From Sinotaia quadrata (taxonomy: Eukaryota; Mollusca; Gastropoda; Architaenioglossa; Viviparidae), in the NCBI GenBank assembly GCA_028829895.1, contig CM054180.1:111961135-112025134 (forward strand): a DNA stretch of 64,000 nt. Reading direction: 5' to 3'. The notes beneath the pieces are model-generated. The model made no database searches and had not been told where the DNA came from. It saw nothing but the letters and a program-made list of their open reading frames with translations. The translations under genes and the position numbers were made by a program. Each line of letters starts with the position of its first letter. Positions within the stretch are counted from its first letter, which is position 1. Below, piece by piece: positions 47,695-60,134 of this stretch.

Positions 47695-48381
47695 CGTGAT
47701 AACTGAAATAATAATAATATGTATTGTTTTATCAAACTTATCAAATATATATTAAAAGCAAATATAGATTAAATGTCTGTATGTGTGTTGACTGCTTGTA
47801 TATGTAGTTCTCTATCTCGCTCTCTCGCTATCAATATTTTTTTTAGTTTCAGTTTAAACCTTGCACAGGTAGATTTTTGGAAAACTTTAAATGGATTTGA
47901 TTTAAACTCTCAGCCATATTAAAGTACCTGCTCTATATTTGTTGCCTCTAGCATAGATTTAGTCTTGAAACATATGTAATATAAATTCTGTTGTTGTAAA
48001 TATTCTTTTAGATTTAATTAATACTATCTCTAATTGTATTTTGTCAGGATTACTAGGATCTGGCGAGAAATTAATTTAACCCGGACTAGAAAAAATACAA
48101 TATATTTATGCCCAAGCATCTGTAGATAAAATAAGCGATTTATTAGTTCCATATTTCAATATCTTACTATAATTTTTCACGGGAGTTAAACTATCATCAA
48201 AAGCCGATATCAACGTGCTAAAGAAGTAGTGTATCATAGTTTCAAACCAAAGAAGACTCCGTTCAGATGTCAATCGCCCGCGTGAGTTTAATGACTGATC
48301 GTTATCATCCAGTACGATTTGTCAATGGGAATCTGAATTTGATCGAATGAAAACATAATAATACGTATCGGTCGAACAGCG

Positions 48382-48451
48382 TTGTAATCCCTAAGTGTGG
48401 GATTTTAGACACAACATTGTAATCCCTAAGTGTGGGATTTTAGACACAAAA
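48382..48451. repeat. 35-bp tandem repeat, 2 copies
   Basis: Same unit as 22852-22991, where there are four. Confidence 0.95.
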
Positions 48452-48556
48452 CATGTAACGAAATTTAACATGAGAACCAATAATAAAATTACAGGTTTAT
48501 AATTTAGAATATCATAAGCTGATGTTTCCACACATTTATATTTCATAATTTCGGAA

Positions 48557-48640
48557 GTCAGGAGTTTCAACAAAGATCTGAAATTCCACTGCCAGTCAGG
48601 AGTTTCAATGAAGATCTGGAATTCCATTGCCAGTCAGGAG
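48557..48640. repeat. 38-bp tandem repeat, 2 copies plus part
   Basis: Same unit as 23097-23218, where there are three. Confidence 0.92.
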
Positions 48641-48783
48641 GTGAAGTTATATGAAAACTCCATCTTCGATGTTTGCTCAACTTTAATTCCGACTTAGAGA
48701 TCTCGGCCATTTTACCTTGTTCTGAAGTCTATTGTCACTTGGGTACCGCCAAGTGAATAAGAGGTAACATATATAGTTACATC

Positions 48784-49720
48784 AAAAACTTTCTTACAAA
48801 TCGCACATTTCGAGTACAAATGTAAAAACACTCATTCCACCACCCAACAAATAATTAATGACACTCCCCCAGGGTAACGCTCTCAGCCCCACACTCTTCA
48901 ACATAACCACACATGACCTCAACACAATTACCACTGTCACCAACACACGAATAACACAATTTTCTGACGATTCACCACTCTACAGTGCACATCAAGAACA
49001 ATGGCATTTAATCGAAAATCTTCAAAACACTCTTAAAAACCTCAAAGACTGGACAGACAAATGGGACATAGACATACCACCTGACAAAACAACAGCCATA
49101 GATTTCTCTGCCTCTAAAAGCAAAATATTCATCACACTAAAACTAAAACAAACCAACATAAATTACTCACAGACTCACAAATTCATAGGAATCACCTTTG
49201 ATGAAAACATAAAATTCAACAAATACATAGAAAACACCCTCACCAAAGCAAACAAAACAATAAACATCCAAAAAGCAACAAAGGGGAATGACTGGGGCCC
49301 AGACACGGACATCTTACTAACAATCACCAGATCACTAATTACGGAAGTGTAACGTGCATAGCCACAAACAATCCCAAAATAAAAGTATTACAAACATTAG
49401 AAAACAAGGCTCTGAGAATACACGCACTCCCAAATACAAGTAATGAAGAATTATACACCTAAACAGGACATCACCTGACATTAATATAAAAGAGAGACAA
49501 ACAAACTTTTAAGTAATTGGCCAATAGAAAACAACATGGGAACCACCTCCCCACAAACACACATCTACAGAACAAGAAATGGGACAAAAAGGGATACAAC
49601 ATGCAGAAGTCAATGAAAAGAAAACAAATAAGTGGGCAGAAAAAATATTCCCCCATATATAAACTAACTAAACGATTACTAGAAAAATACAATCTGCTCT
49701 GAATACTGAAGACCCAGACA
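48784..49720 (+). mobile_element. 5'-truncated non-LTR retrotransposon reverse-transcriptase fragment, copy in C
   Basis: Counterpart of 23345-24290. The frame is open for 164 codons (48858-49352), with LPQGNALSPTLFNI, FSDDSPLY and KTTAIDFSASKSK. It then has stops and frame changes, with ENKALRIHALPNT still readable further on. It lacks the one-base insertion seen in B. It is dead: no 5' half, no endonuclease, and later stops. Confidence 0.9.
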
Positions 49721-50132
49721 CTAACCCCCAAACCCCTGGACAGTCACCACCCACCCACCCCACTAAAAAAGAAAAGAAAAAAGCAAGCACTTATATTAGC
49801 AAAGAACACCTTAGCCACACAGACACAAATAATCATACTCACCTACTCACTAACATCACTACAAAATTTAGCAAATCAGAGAACATCAAGAAAATGAAAA
49901 GTTTTCAATCAATTCCTGTGCTGCAAAAGAAGTTATCGGTACTACTACCATACACTAAACGTATTGAATAAAATGAAAATATAAAATATAAATAAATTAA
50001 GTTTCAGAATACAAATAAATATGCACATGTGTAACGTAATGTATTTGCGATGATATCTAGCTTATCAGGAAATAAATGTGATTCGATAGCTGATCTTGTT
50101 AAACGGAGGATTTGAAACAGCGAATGCCACAC

Positions 50133-50187
50133 AAGGGAAACGATTAGCAAGCGAAAATAAGTAATATACAAATGAGTTGTTCCCCTT
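50133..50187. other. Conserved inverted repeat upstream of copy C
   Basis: Arms AAGGGAAAC and GTTCCCCTT, one mismatch. Counterpart of 24697-24751. Confidence 0.55.
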
Positions 50188-51084
50188 AGTACGCGTAGGG
50201 TAAATAGCACTGGGTTTACAACACTATCAATAAAGACACAAAATCTAAACGATCGTATAAAATAACCGTTTTATAGTGACGCTAGTAATAGGCCGAAATC
50301 GGAATTAATCGTCAAAACATCAGCATGGCTCACATGTGAAACCGAAAGTAGACAAGACGTACGCTGAATAATTTGTTTTGTATCGTTAAAGAAAACTTAA
50401 TGTTTGATAAATATCGCAAACAATAAGTTGATGTGTACGATAGTGAATATAGCCGAGTGATTTTGAATTGAAGGTAATCTAAACTTACATGTTTATAGAA
50501 CTCAGATGTTAAACGGTTGTCAAGAACTCAGATGTTAATCGGTTGTCAAGAACTCAGGAACACAACAGCCGACCTAGCAGTTCACCTAATTCACGTGACA
50601 TACCACGTGATGTCATTTATCCGGTGATAGGCCTAATCTTCGCATTATGAATGCCCGTGCAACGTGATACTATTAGTTACTGTTAGGTTCAAGAATTTAT
50701 CTCTAATCAGTGTGTTTGACTATGTGCGATGAGAGAAATAATTTAATGTATAAACCACTGAAAAAATAGTGACTAATGATACATTAGATTGTGTATAAAC
50801 TGCAAGGTTTTCTCTGCCAAAAAAAAGTATATTCCGTTAACAAAATAGTACACTTGTAATACCAATTATGCAATACATTTTCTCTCATTAAAGGTGTTTG
50901 AAAACTTTCATCTGTAAAACAGGTCAATGGCTTGTACTCTCATTAACAATTTACAGAATTATGAAGTAAGCAATAACTAACTGTCAATAATATTGAGACT
51001 TTTTGCAATAATGGCAATTAATAATATCAAAATAATACGATTGTATTTAAAAGCATACTATAGTGTTTGATTCTATATTTGAAT

Positions 51085-52954
51085 CTCCTCTTTTATGTGT
51101 TTTCAGAGGTCATGGAAGTTTCTAGAATTTCTTAGCCTCTGGCTAGTACTTGTTTTTCTTCCTGTGCCTATTGACTGCATGGTTATGGCTGAGTGCATGC
51201 ACATAATAGGCTGGGCAAGTTGGATGCCAGAAGTATGCCCATGTTATGTAAGAATTAGTGACCCATAATCATGATTCTCTTTATTTGTGGATGTGGGTCA
51301 GCGTTGTTTATGCCAAACAATTCTACTAAACTTTGAATTGTGAAATTCCAATCAAATTTAACTTTTAAATTTTGAAAAAATAGTAAAATTAATTAATATT
51401 AATTAAATTAATTACGCAAGTATGTATTGTTATGGGACAATCATTGTCTGTAGTTATCAACTACTCGTTAGTGAGTCTCGAGATTTATTCTACAGAGAAG
51501 AGGAATCAACTGAAAATCGGGTCAGCATGCATTTCTATGTGCGGTCTTGCAATCATTTAGGAAGGATGTAAGCTTTAGAAACCAGTCAATAGGACAGAGA
51601 CTTCGGAAAGATCCCCACCAGTGTAGGGTAATTGCTCTAATAGGGCAGTGTTAGACTTCGCAAAGATCCCCACCACTGTAAGATAATTGCTCTAGGTTTC
51701 AAGTAAACATTTTACATTATTTGTAAGAACAGTTTTCAATATTGTTAATTTTCAGGTGTCGTAAATTATATGCGAATTATTGTTTTTGTTGTAACAATGT
51801 AACACAGACACAGGAGTAAAGAAGAGACTGAGTGTTGTAACAATGTAACACAGACACAGGAGTGAAGAAAAGACTGAATGTTGTAACAATGTCACACAGA
51901 CACAGGAGTAAAGAAGAGACTGAGTGTTGTAACAATGAAACACAAACACAGAAGTGAAGAAAAGATTAGTGTTGTAACAATGTAACACTGACACATAAAT
52001 AAAGAAAAGACTGAGTGATGTAACAATGTAACAGACACAGGACGAAAGAAAAGACTGTATTCGTGAATGATCACCATTTCTGTGTCAGAAAAAAACTGCC
52101 TAGAACACAAAGAAAATTTATTAAGTATTAACTGGTCAATTTATTTACATTAGAATCAAGAAAATAATTCAGTGTTAATTGGTCAATTTATTTGTATATG
52201 AATCATGCAAATATTTGTTTGTCTTAAAATAACGCTAGAACAAGCAGTAATGTTGTATACAACATTGTGCCTGAGAATATATAGGTCATGCAAAGAGTTA
52301 TATAACAATGTATTTACCATTTTTCCATGTTCATTTAAACATATTTTAATTCCCTGCATTGTGTGAAATTGTAAAGTTTCAATTTTATTCACACTTTTAT
52401 TTCACACTTAACTGGTGACTCGAAGTTTTAATGTTATTGGTATAAGAAATAGTTTCCTTTTTGTTTGACCGGAATATCAGACAAGTAAAATTATAGTACA
52501 GTCTCTTGGGATTCAGATTGGCATGAATTACAGATACGTGAATATGGACATCCAGCTTTCTTCAAACACTAAGTGATATTTGTATTCTACTGGACATCCA
52601 GTTTATATAGCCTTAACATCTATGTAAACACGAAATTATTAATACAAACATACACTTAGTTCCTTCTGACAGACAGTTTACAAAAATAATGGTCGTGATG
52701 ATTTTTCAGTACTTTGTGTTACATAATGACATTATGTCGCCACACTTCCTCATCCAAAATAAAATAAAACGTATGGAATAAAATAAATCTTAAAGAATAA
52801 AAAGAAAATTGTTAGATAAAATAAATCATATAGAATTAAATTAGTATTCAGTAATGTGATGGGTTCAATAGTATTTAGTTTGTTTTAATATACATGAATA
52901 ATTTAAATAACTAATCTTGTAATTGAGAGACTATTCAATTGGTGGATTCTTAGT
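51085..52954. other. Spacer right of unit C
   Basis: 51085-51297 continues collinear with B 27219-27430, then diverges. A minisatellite is listed separately. No gene recognised. Confidence 0.5.
51788..52050. repeat. Minisatellite, about 46-bp units, about 6 copies
   Basis: Unit GTTGTAACAATGTAACACAG-ACACAGGAGTAAAGAAGAGACTGAGT. Open frames across it are repeat artefacts. No counterpart elsewhere in the window. Confidence 0.93.
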
Positions 52955-53009
52955 AAGGGAAACAATTAGCATGTGAAAACACATAAAATAGACACAAGTC
53001 GTTTCCCTT
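52955..53009. other. Fourth conserved inverted repeat, in an older unit fragment
   Basis: Perfect arms AAGGGAAAC and GTTTCCCTT. The sequence up to about 53370 matches the 5' flank of copy A (about 3690-4110), so this is a piece of a diverged unit. Confidence 0.55.
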
Positions 53010-53374
53010 AGTGAACGTCGTAATTAGCTCCGGGTTTATAATCCTATAGGAATGAGCACTACTATTAAAAAGATATTGAATATAAAAAAATCGCCTTTAA
53101 ATAAAATTTTTAACTTGTTCCTTCTGTTGAGGAAAACAGCTTTAATAAACATTTCTTAATATTTAGTATAACTAGTACAGGTAGAAACAGCCATATCAAC
53201 TAAATTCCAGAATGACACCAAAGTGAGACCAAAACAAGACTCGAAATTCTGCTAATGCTTGTTGATTTGTATATCATTAATGAAAGCTTAATGTGAAATA
53301 TATGTCGAATACAACAGTAAGTAGATGTGTATGAAAGTGAATACAGGTGAGTGAGGTTCAGTAGAAAGTATACT

Positions 53375-54020
53375 ACTACTATTCCTACTACTACTATTAA
53401 TAATATTATTACAATTATTACTATTATTACAGCTATTATTACTACTACTGTTACTATTATTATTATACTACTATTCTATTATTACTATATTATAATTACT
53501 ATTTTACAACAACAACAACCACTACTATACTACTACTCCTACTCCTACTCCAACTACTACTACTATTAGTAGTAGTAGTAATATTATTAGTAGTAGTAAT
53601 ATTATTACAATTATTACTATTATTGCTCTGCTATTAATAATATTATTTCTATTATTACTATAAATAATATTACTGCTACTATTTTATTATTATTACTACT
53701 ACTACGATTTTATTACTGCTATATTATAATTACTATTTTACTACTACTACTACTACTACTATTTCTACTATTATTTCTACAATCACTGCTATTTTACTAT
53801 TACTATATTATTTCTACTATTACTACTATTATTACTACCATTTTATTATTATTATATTACTACTACTACTGCTACTACAACTACTACTACTACTATTACT
53901 AATATTTCTACTATTTTATTTCTATTACTACTACTACTATTACCACTATTACTAATATTTCTACTATTATTACTATTACTACTATTTCTACAACTACTAT
54001 TACTATTACTAATATATCAG
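53375..54020. repeat. Long trinucleotide tract (ACT/ATT)n
   Basis: About 640 bases of mixed ACT, ATT and related triplets, with a central stretch of the complementary AGT (about 53563-53600). Confidence 0.96.
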
Positions 54021-54059
54021 TATGATGACCATTTCATTAAATTTTCAGTTGCATTGGCT

Positions 54060-54105
54060 GTTAAACAGAAATATACAGTTCAGTGGATAGAGTAAGATTT
54101 CTTAA
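54060..54105 (-). pseudogene. Remnant of a TRIM-NHR exon 5
   Basis: The minus strand keeps the acceptor-like TTTGCAG and then sequence aligned with exon 5 of B and C (AGTTCAGTGGATAG against AGTTCACTGGATAG on the plus strand). The frame no longer encodes VSTLPVSSIQ. Flanking sequence up to about 54320 also resembles the last-exon surroundings of B. No exons 1-4 accompany it. Confidence 0.5.
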
Positions 54106-57100
54106 CTGCAAATGTAATGTAAAATTTTTATATAGCAATCAGTTTGTATGTCTTCAAAAACATGCTTAATGCCATTTAGAGAAATAATTCGCTCTCATTT
54201 CTTACATACAATTTCGGTGAATAATATATGCTTCAGAAAAATATCTAGTAATTCGTCAATCTTTAAATCATCACATTTAGACAAGATAAGTAGTGTTCAG
54301 AATGATCATATTCAAAAGTGTTATTAAATATACAGTATATTCAAACATGGCAAAACTGTTCTGCAAAATTCAGTCAAGTTCTGCAATGTTCATTCATGTT
54401 TATACATAACCATTCATGGACAGATATGTTCAGTTTGTTGAGTAATTGTATTAGTATTTCTTAATATCCAGTCACGTTGAGTCATATTCGATGATCATGA
54501 ATAACCGTGCTTATTCGCGTTTGTTGTATAGTCATAAGGAACAATTGAACAGTTGGCATGCTCAATGGCGTTCAGTCAGGTCAGAAACAAAAGGCAATTT
54601 TAGCTATGTTTAGTCCATTTCATCCATTTTTACTAGTGTTTAATAATAGGTATGTTCTGTGGTGTTCAGCCATGTTCATTAGTTTTAAATTAAGTTCACT
54701 CCTCTTTTATCCCAAAGTTTTCTCTATCGTGCTGTAACGGCAATATCGTATGCAACCTTGACCCCTTACCTCATTGCAATATCGTATGCAACCTTGACCT
54801 CTTGCCTAACTGCAACATGAATCAACAGGCACGAAAACATCTAAAGCTACATATTGGTGTGCAGTTACAAACGTGTTCCTTCAGGGTAATTCCTTAAGGA
54901 TTTCGCTGGATTTGATTGACACAAGACTTCTGTAGCTATTTTCAAAAGACTATCAATCGAAATGTGCTAAGGGGCAGCCCCTTAGGTCTTGTTCTATACG
55001 TACACAGGTAGTGAAGGGGGAGATAAATGGCTGCGACCTCATTTCTTTTCATATGATCTCACTTTTATTCACCACACGGTGTCAACCAAAGCTAGACTAT
55101 CACATAGTAATGAGAAATGATTCGAACACATCATTATCTTTCTAAAACAAGCAAAGCCAACGACTGTTTACTCTGATAATATCGACTAAGTGTGATGAAT
55201 CGCGCGAATACATGAACACGTATCATTGTAGTTCTATGCTAATTAGAAACGTAATGCTGATTGAAAATATCAGTCCAAGTCGATCTCAGGTATATCAGTA
55301 CTTTCGCCATTTACAGACCTGTGGCTTTCAAGTTTGTTTGTTCACCAATCGTGACGTGAGTGACCGGGAAAGCGCGGTAAACTTACAAAGTGTGTTGCAG
55401 AGTGTGTAAGCATAAGCGAGTATGCTACACCCCATACTTTTGATGTACCAAAGCAAGGATTGTAAGTGCATCGGTCCAGTGAAGATAACACAATCATTGT
55501 GATTGTGTTCTCCTGAAGAAACTGACGGTTGACCTTACACATATTGATATTAATAATTTTATGTTGGAGAAGAAAGTGTGTCGATGGGGACTCGCTAAAT
55601 ATATAGATTAAAGTAAGATATATCTTCTCGTTTACTAAGAATTTTCCACCTGCAGAAACCTTATGTGACTGTACACATTGTTTTATGTTGTGGAATTGTG
55701 AAAAAGTTTACAATGCCAATATATCCGCCAGAGATCCGTGATATACGAGTGGAGTCTGTTGGAGGATCAATAATGAAATATAAATAATATTCTCATCATT
55801 TGAAATTAGTTAATATTAATTAAACATAATAATTATCTTCAGTAGCTAAGAGGCGCACGTGTCACACATATACTAGTACTTATGATATGCTTTTGTGATG
55901 AAATTGTAGAGCACTGTATTCATATCAATGATATTTATGCAGTAAGATTTTAAAGTAGATGTTGTGCATCGCACATTAAGTGAACATGCAATATAAAATT
56001 GCAACAGTTAATCCTAAATTGATAACTAGACATTGTCTTAAGTAATATTATGATTAAATGACAATGGTGTCATTCATGGTAGTATTCATTAAGGTCCATT
56101 GAATGCTTGAGTCCACCTCTTAAATCTTGTTATTAACAACTAACTGAAGGACTGCAAGCATTTCTGAAAAAAACTAGCCAATTAGGGATAACCAATGGCT
56201 GCCTACTAGCCACCTGTAGCTGACCAATGGATACTAAGTGAATACGGGAGGGGGAGGGGAGGAAACATGCTATGAAAAATTATCTCTTGTCCATCACTGT
56301 TTGTAAAATTATGCAGGCAGTAAGATATGTTTTTCTGCGGAGTCCGTTCTTCGGAGTCATGTGATTAAATCCTTATCATGAGTAAATACAAGAGTTATAA
56401 GTTCTAAAATGGTAATTTTCCTGTTTCTTTTCTTAGCTGAACAATGTAATAATCATGTTTCCTTTCAGATAATGTATTTTAATTTTTTGTATATAATCTT
56501 GTGTGCTGCTTATAATTCTAAGATAACTTTTGTTATTTTAGTTAGTAAAAATCCCATGTGAGTAGTGTTGGTTGATTTATTTGTAATTCACATGCAAAGT
56601 CATTGATCTCTGTAGAAAATAATTTTTGATTCAGAGACCTTTTCTTCACCACATTGATCTGTAAAATATTGCCTATAACTTAAGGAATTTTCTATTTCCA
56701 CTATTTGGTCTGTTAACATTATTTCATCTAATTTGATATGGCTCTATTTGGAAGAGTGTATAGGTTGTAAATGGGCATACAACATCAGTTAATTGTTCAC
56801 GTGTTGTGAACTGCATAATTGTGAAAATATAGTCTGACGAGCTATTAAAGATAAAGGCAGTTAAAATCTTTCTTGCCTGAATTTATACACAAGGAATATT
56901 TCAGGTTTTCCAAAGTTAGAGATAGCATTCTCAAAATGTCTTCCTTTAAATTGGACTTCTGGACCCAATCCTGACCTTGACTGACAGTGTTTCTGGTTTT
57001 TTTATGTATGGCAAAGTGAGCAAGTAAAGCATGTGACATCATCCAATGCAGATATGACAGACAGGAAACTTTCATTCATTTGTGTTGACATTTCATGAAA

Positions 57101-59640
57101 CAAACATTGAACTTTCCTTACTCTGTGATGTGTGTTATTCATGTTGTCTGAACATCAATTGATTGAAGTAACCTTGGTAATGAATATTGTTCACTTTATG
57201 AGTCTCATGGAGAGAGCTAGAGATAATTATTAAGAAACACTGTTATAAACAGTCATATAAATTGTTGTTTTATTTTATTTTATAGTTTATTTTTCTTTTA
57301 TATAAATATTTGTTGATTTTTAACTGTCTTGCGTCACTTCCTATCATCTCCATTTCGTGTGTAAAATCGATTAATTGTAGTCATTGTATTTGTCCATTGT
57401 GTCTAGTGCCTGTGCCTATATATGTGAGAATCCCGATCCTCTGGGGGCTACTGGAGTGACTGACCTCGAATTGTTGTGTATTTTGTATTGACCATCTTAT
57501 GGGGTACCAAAAGAAGCTTCAACAGTATTGTTTGAAATTTATTCTTAATGGAGTAGATAATAACGGGATAATTAAAATATTAAAATGAAGGGGTTTTGTG
57601 ACGGTGTACATTTGCTTATCCCTATTTCTAAAATTAACTGTTATATAAATTATTAAATTGTCGAAGTGACCCGACCTTGGACACTCCTTATGATGGAATT
57701 ATTTTAAGTGTCAGAATTGGAATAAACAGCTCTAGTTTAGAATGTGCTAGAAATTGCTGATGCAATCCAAACCAGTTACAACTGAATGAGTAGTTTTATT
57801 CTCCAATTGTTAATATTTATGGGAATGAGACCAGCCAATCGGCTGAGAACAAAAGTTTAACTGCTGTAGAAAATTATGTTGTCTAATGACTGGATGTTAC
57901 GTGTCCAGTTTTTATTTATAGACCCTGCTTAGGATTTTATGGAAACCTTAATTTACTTGATTAAATTAATTCCTTCTCTTCACCCTAAACAGACTGGTTG
58001 CTCAAATTATCATTCGACTAAGTCAAAAATGCGTCTTTGTAGTCGAAACAACAGATTTACGAACTGACAACTTGCGTACAATAGCCGGCTTGGAAACCGT
58101 TAAAACTCTCTTAAATTAATTTGCATTCAAAACGTTCATTTAGCTCAATCACCCCCATCCAAACCACGAATTAGGTCTATATGCATAAGAATCACTACGA
58201 AAGAGGTTTTTAACAAAAGGTAAAAATGAATTTAATATTTAACATCTAACGTTAACAATTAATTACGAGCACGAAGTCTAGATTTAAACAGTAGCAAATA
58301 AATCAGTGCTTATAACGAGTTATAGTCAATGTTGTAGAAAGTTAATTGCCCAATAGTCTTTTGGTCTCAGGAGAACAGAACATTACTCATCTGTGCTCAT
58401 AGTGCCACATGGTCCCCAAACTGGTTAGATCTGGTCCACATCACTCTGGCTCATCGCTAGTATTGCCTGTAGCATCAACAGTCAACCGTCCGCTCAGTTA
58501 CTGCTAGGTGTACACTTGGCAAAGGGTCATTAACCGAGGTTAACACAACGTGCGCCGACGTAGAAACGTAGGCAGGGAATAAGAAGACATGCAAGCCGAC
58601 ATATGACCAAAGAAGTAAGATCAAGAAACCCATTCTGGAAACAAAGGGTGATTTCCATGAACGATTTGCATTTGTGTTCGCAACCCAAGCACGTGGTTTC
58701 GTATTTAAATGTTTCGAATTAGAATCTTCGACTATCGTGTCATTTACAATTTAAATATAATCATATTTAAAGATACAATGCAGTTCACATGTGTGTTACA
58801 TTTAACATTACATGAGCGTATGAATTTCCAAACATTTACAGCATTAAAATTGGAATTCACACAAAGGATTAATTCAAATGAAGCATGAGCGCTTTACAAT
58901 TTAGCATGAAAATTATACGCAAGAAAACAATTTGAATTACAAGGAAAAATTCGCAATGTGCACAGACGTTCCTGTGGCACTAGTGAATTTAAGATTTATA
59001 CAAATTAAAGATAAGAAAGAGTTACAATAATTTATATACAAATGAAACTTTTAGATTTGCCATTTAAATATTGAACCACATATTTCGGTTAGAATTGCGA
59101 TAATCCTGCACAAAATTACATACATCAATTCAAATACAAAATATAATTAACAATGCAATAATATTTGTAAGAAGTAGATGTGTTACCTCTCAAAGTAGAA
59201 TACTGCTTCAAGCAATGGGTCTCTAGCATGATTCGATGGATAGGAACGGTTGACTTAGCTTAGGTAGCTGACTTGTGTGTCGACCGGGTCTGGTGTGTGA
59301 GTGACAATTTTACCGTGCGTTATCATATTTATCAAACTGTATTGAACGCGTCACGTGACTGATCACATGGTATGTTGTTGATTCGAAATTGCTGGACAAT
59401 GGTCTAAAATTACATAATGCGTTTGGCCTCGTTGCTAGTTTCTTGATACTGATGCAACACGGGAAAAGCTTTAACAAAGGATTCATTCAAAAATTTGATT
59501 TTTGAAACAGCAACTGGGTTAGGAGTTCATGACACAGAATTAGTCAGAACTGTCACACTGGAATTGGCGTGTAAAGAAGTCCAGTATTGAAAGGTGCCTG
59601 CTAGCTCAATGGTGAGTTACTGACTGAGGGAGGACGATTG
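54106..59640. other. Spacer between units C and D, no gene recognised
   Basis: Contains degraded pieces of intron 4: about 55545-55800, and about 57655-57785 with GACCCGACCTTGG. There is a 24-bp tandem pair (about 54740-54800, GCAATATCGTATGCAACCTTGACC) and two perfect palindromes (54967-54985 and 55487-55509). Around 57880-59600 a GC-richer stretch has no match in the other spacers and may be an inserted element, but I found no termini. Short ORFs at 55212-55409 (+) and 56845-57075 (-) have no recognisable domain. Confidence 0.45.
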
Positions 59641-60015
59641 GACTAAGAAATATTTCGTGAATATTTGTCAGATTTAGTTTTGTGTCTATAGAAACATTTT
59701 CCCATTCTTTCAAGTAAATGTGAGTTATTCATATCATAAATAATAAGTGTTTCCTATAACATTTTCAATATTTTCCTGGATTCACACAAAGACAAACACT
59801 CATACAAGCGGACACACAAGCACGCACTCGCTCACACACAGAAATGCGCTTATGTAATGAAAAAATTGTGAAAGAGAGGAAAATAAACAGATAAAAAAAA
59901 ACATTATTTTACAAACTGTAAGCAAACAGTAAGATATAATCCAAAATGTAAGTTTTATTCTGACTGAAATGATTAAACACTATTAGTTGGGAAAGGAATT
60001 GTAGTGATGCTGTGT
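59641..60015. other. 3' flank of copy D
   Basis: Aligns with the B 3' flank from about 10690, including the TCTAGAGAAA-like repeat unit and the CAAACAC...ACACACA stretch. No coding exon. Confidence 0.6.
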
Positions 60016-60021
60016 TTTATT
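60016..60021 (-). promoter_or_regulatory. Poly(A) signal of copy D
   Basis: AATAAA on the minus strand, 62 bases past the stop. Confidence 0.5.
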
Positions 60022-60083
60022 ATAGATTATTATCAGCATAATTCACATCTCCAATAACTCCGTTGAATTGAATTCTGGATCGT

Positions 60084-60134
60084 TTATTGCTGTGGAACTG
60101 GAGGCTCAACGCTTGATAGAGGAAGAGTAGATAT
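60084..60134 (-). CDS. TRIM-NHR copy D, exon 5 (longer C-terminal tail)
   Basis: The acceptor TTTGCAG is followed in phase 0 by ISTLPLSSVEPPVPQQ and TAA. The ISTLP-x-SS start is homologous to VSTLPVSS of B and C. The tail is six residues longer because the TGA of B and C is absent here. Confidence 0.72.
   Translation of the reverse strand: MSTLPLSSVEPPVPQQ

Larger units (their letters stand above)
47705..51084. other. 5' flank of copy C
   Basis: Nearly identical to the 5' flank of copy B up to a deletion joint at 51078-51084. Contains two tandem repeats, the reverse-transcriptase fragment and the hairpin. Confidence 0.7.

Noticed and set aside
51752..52110. ORFs of 72-80 codons with repeated CLCYIVTTL
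   Set aside because: Translation of the 46-bp minisatellite.
56845..57075. 76-codon ORF with a somewhat protein-like sequence (SQGQDWVQKSNLKEDIL)
   Set aside because: No recognisable domain, no splice context, no second copy; too little to call a gene.
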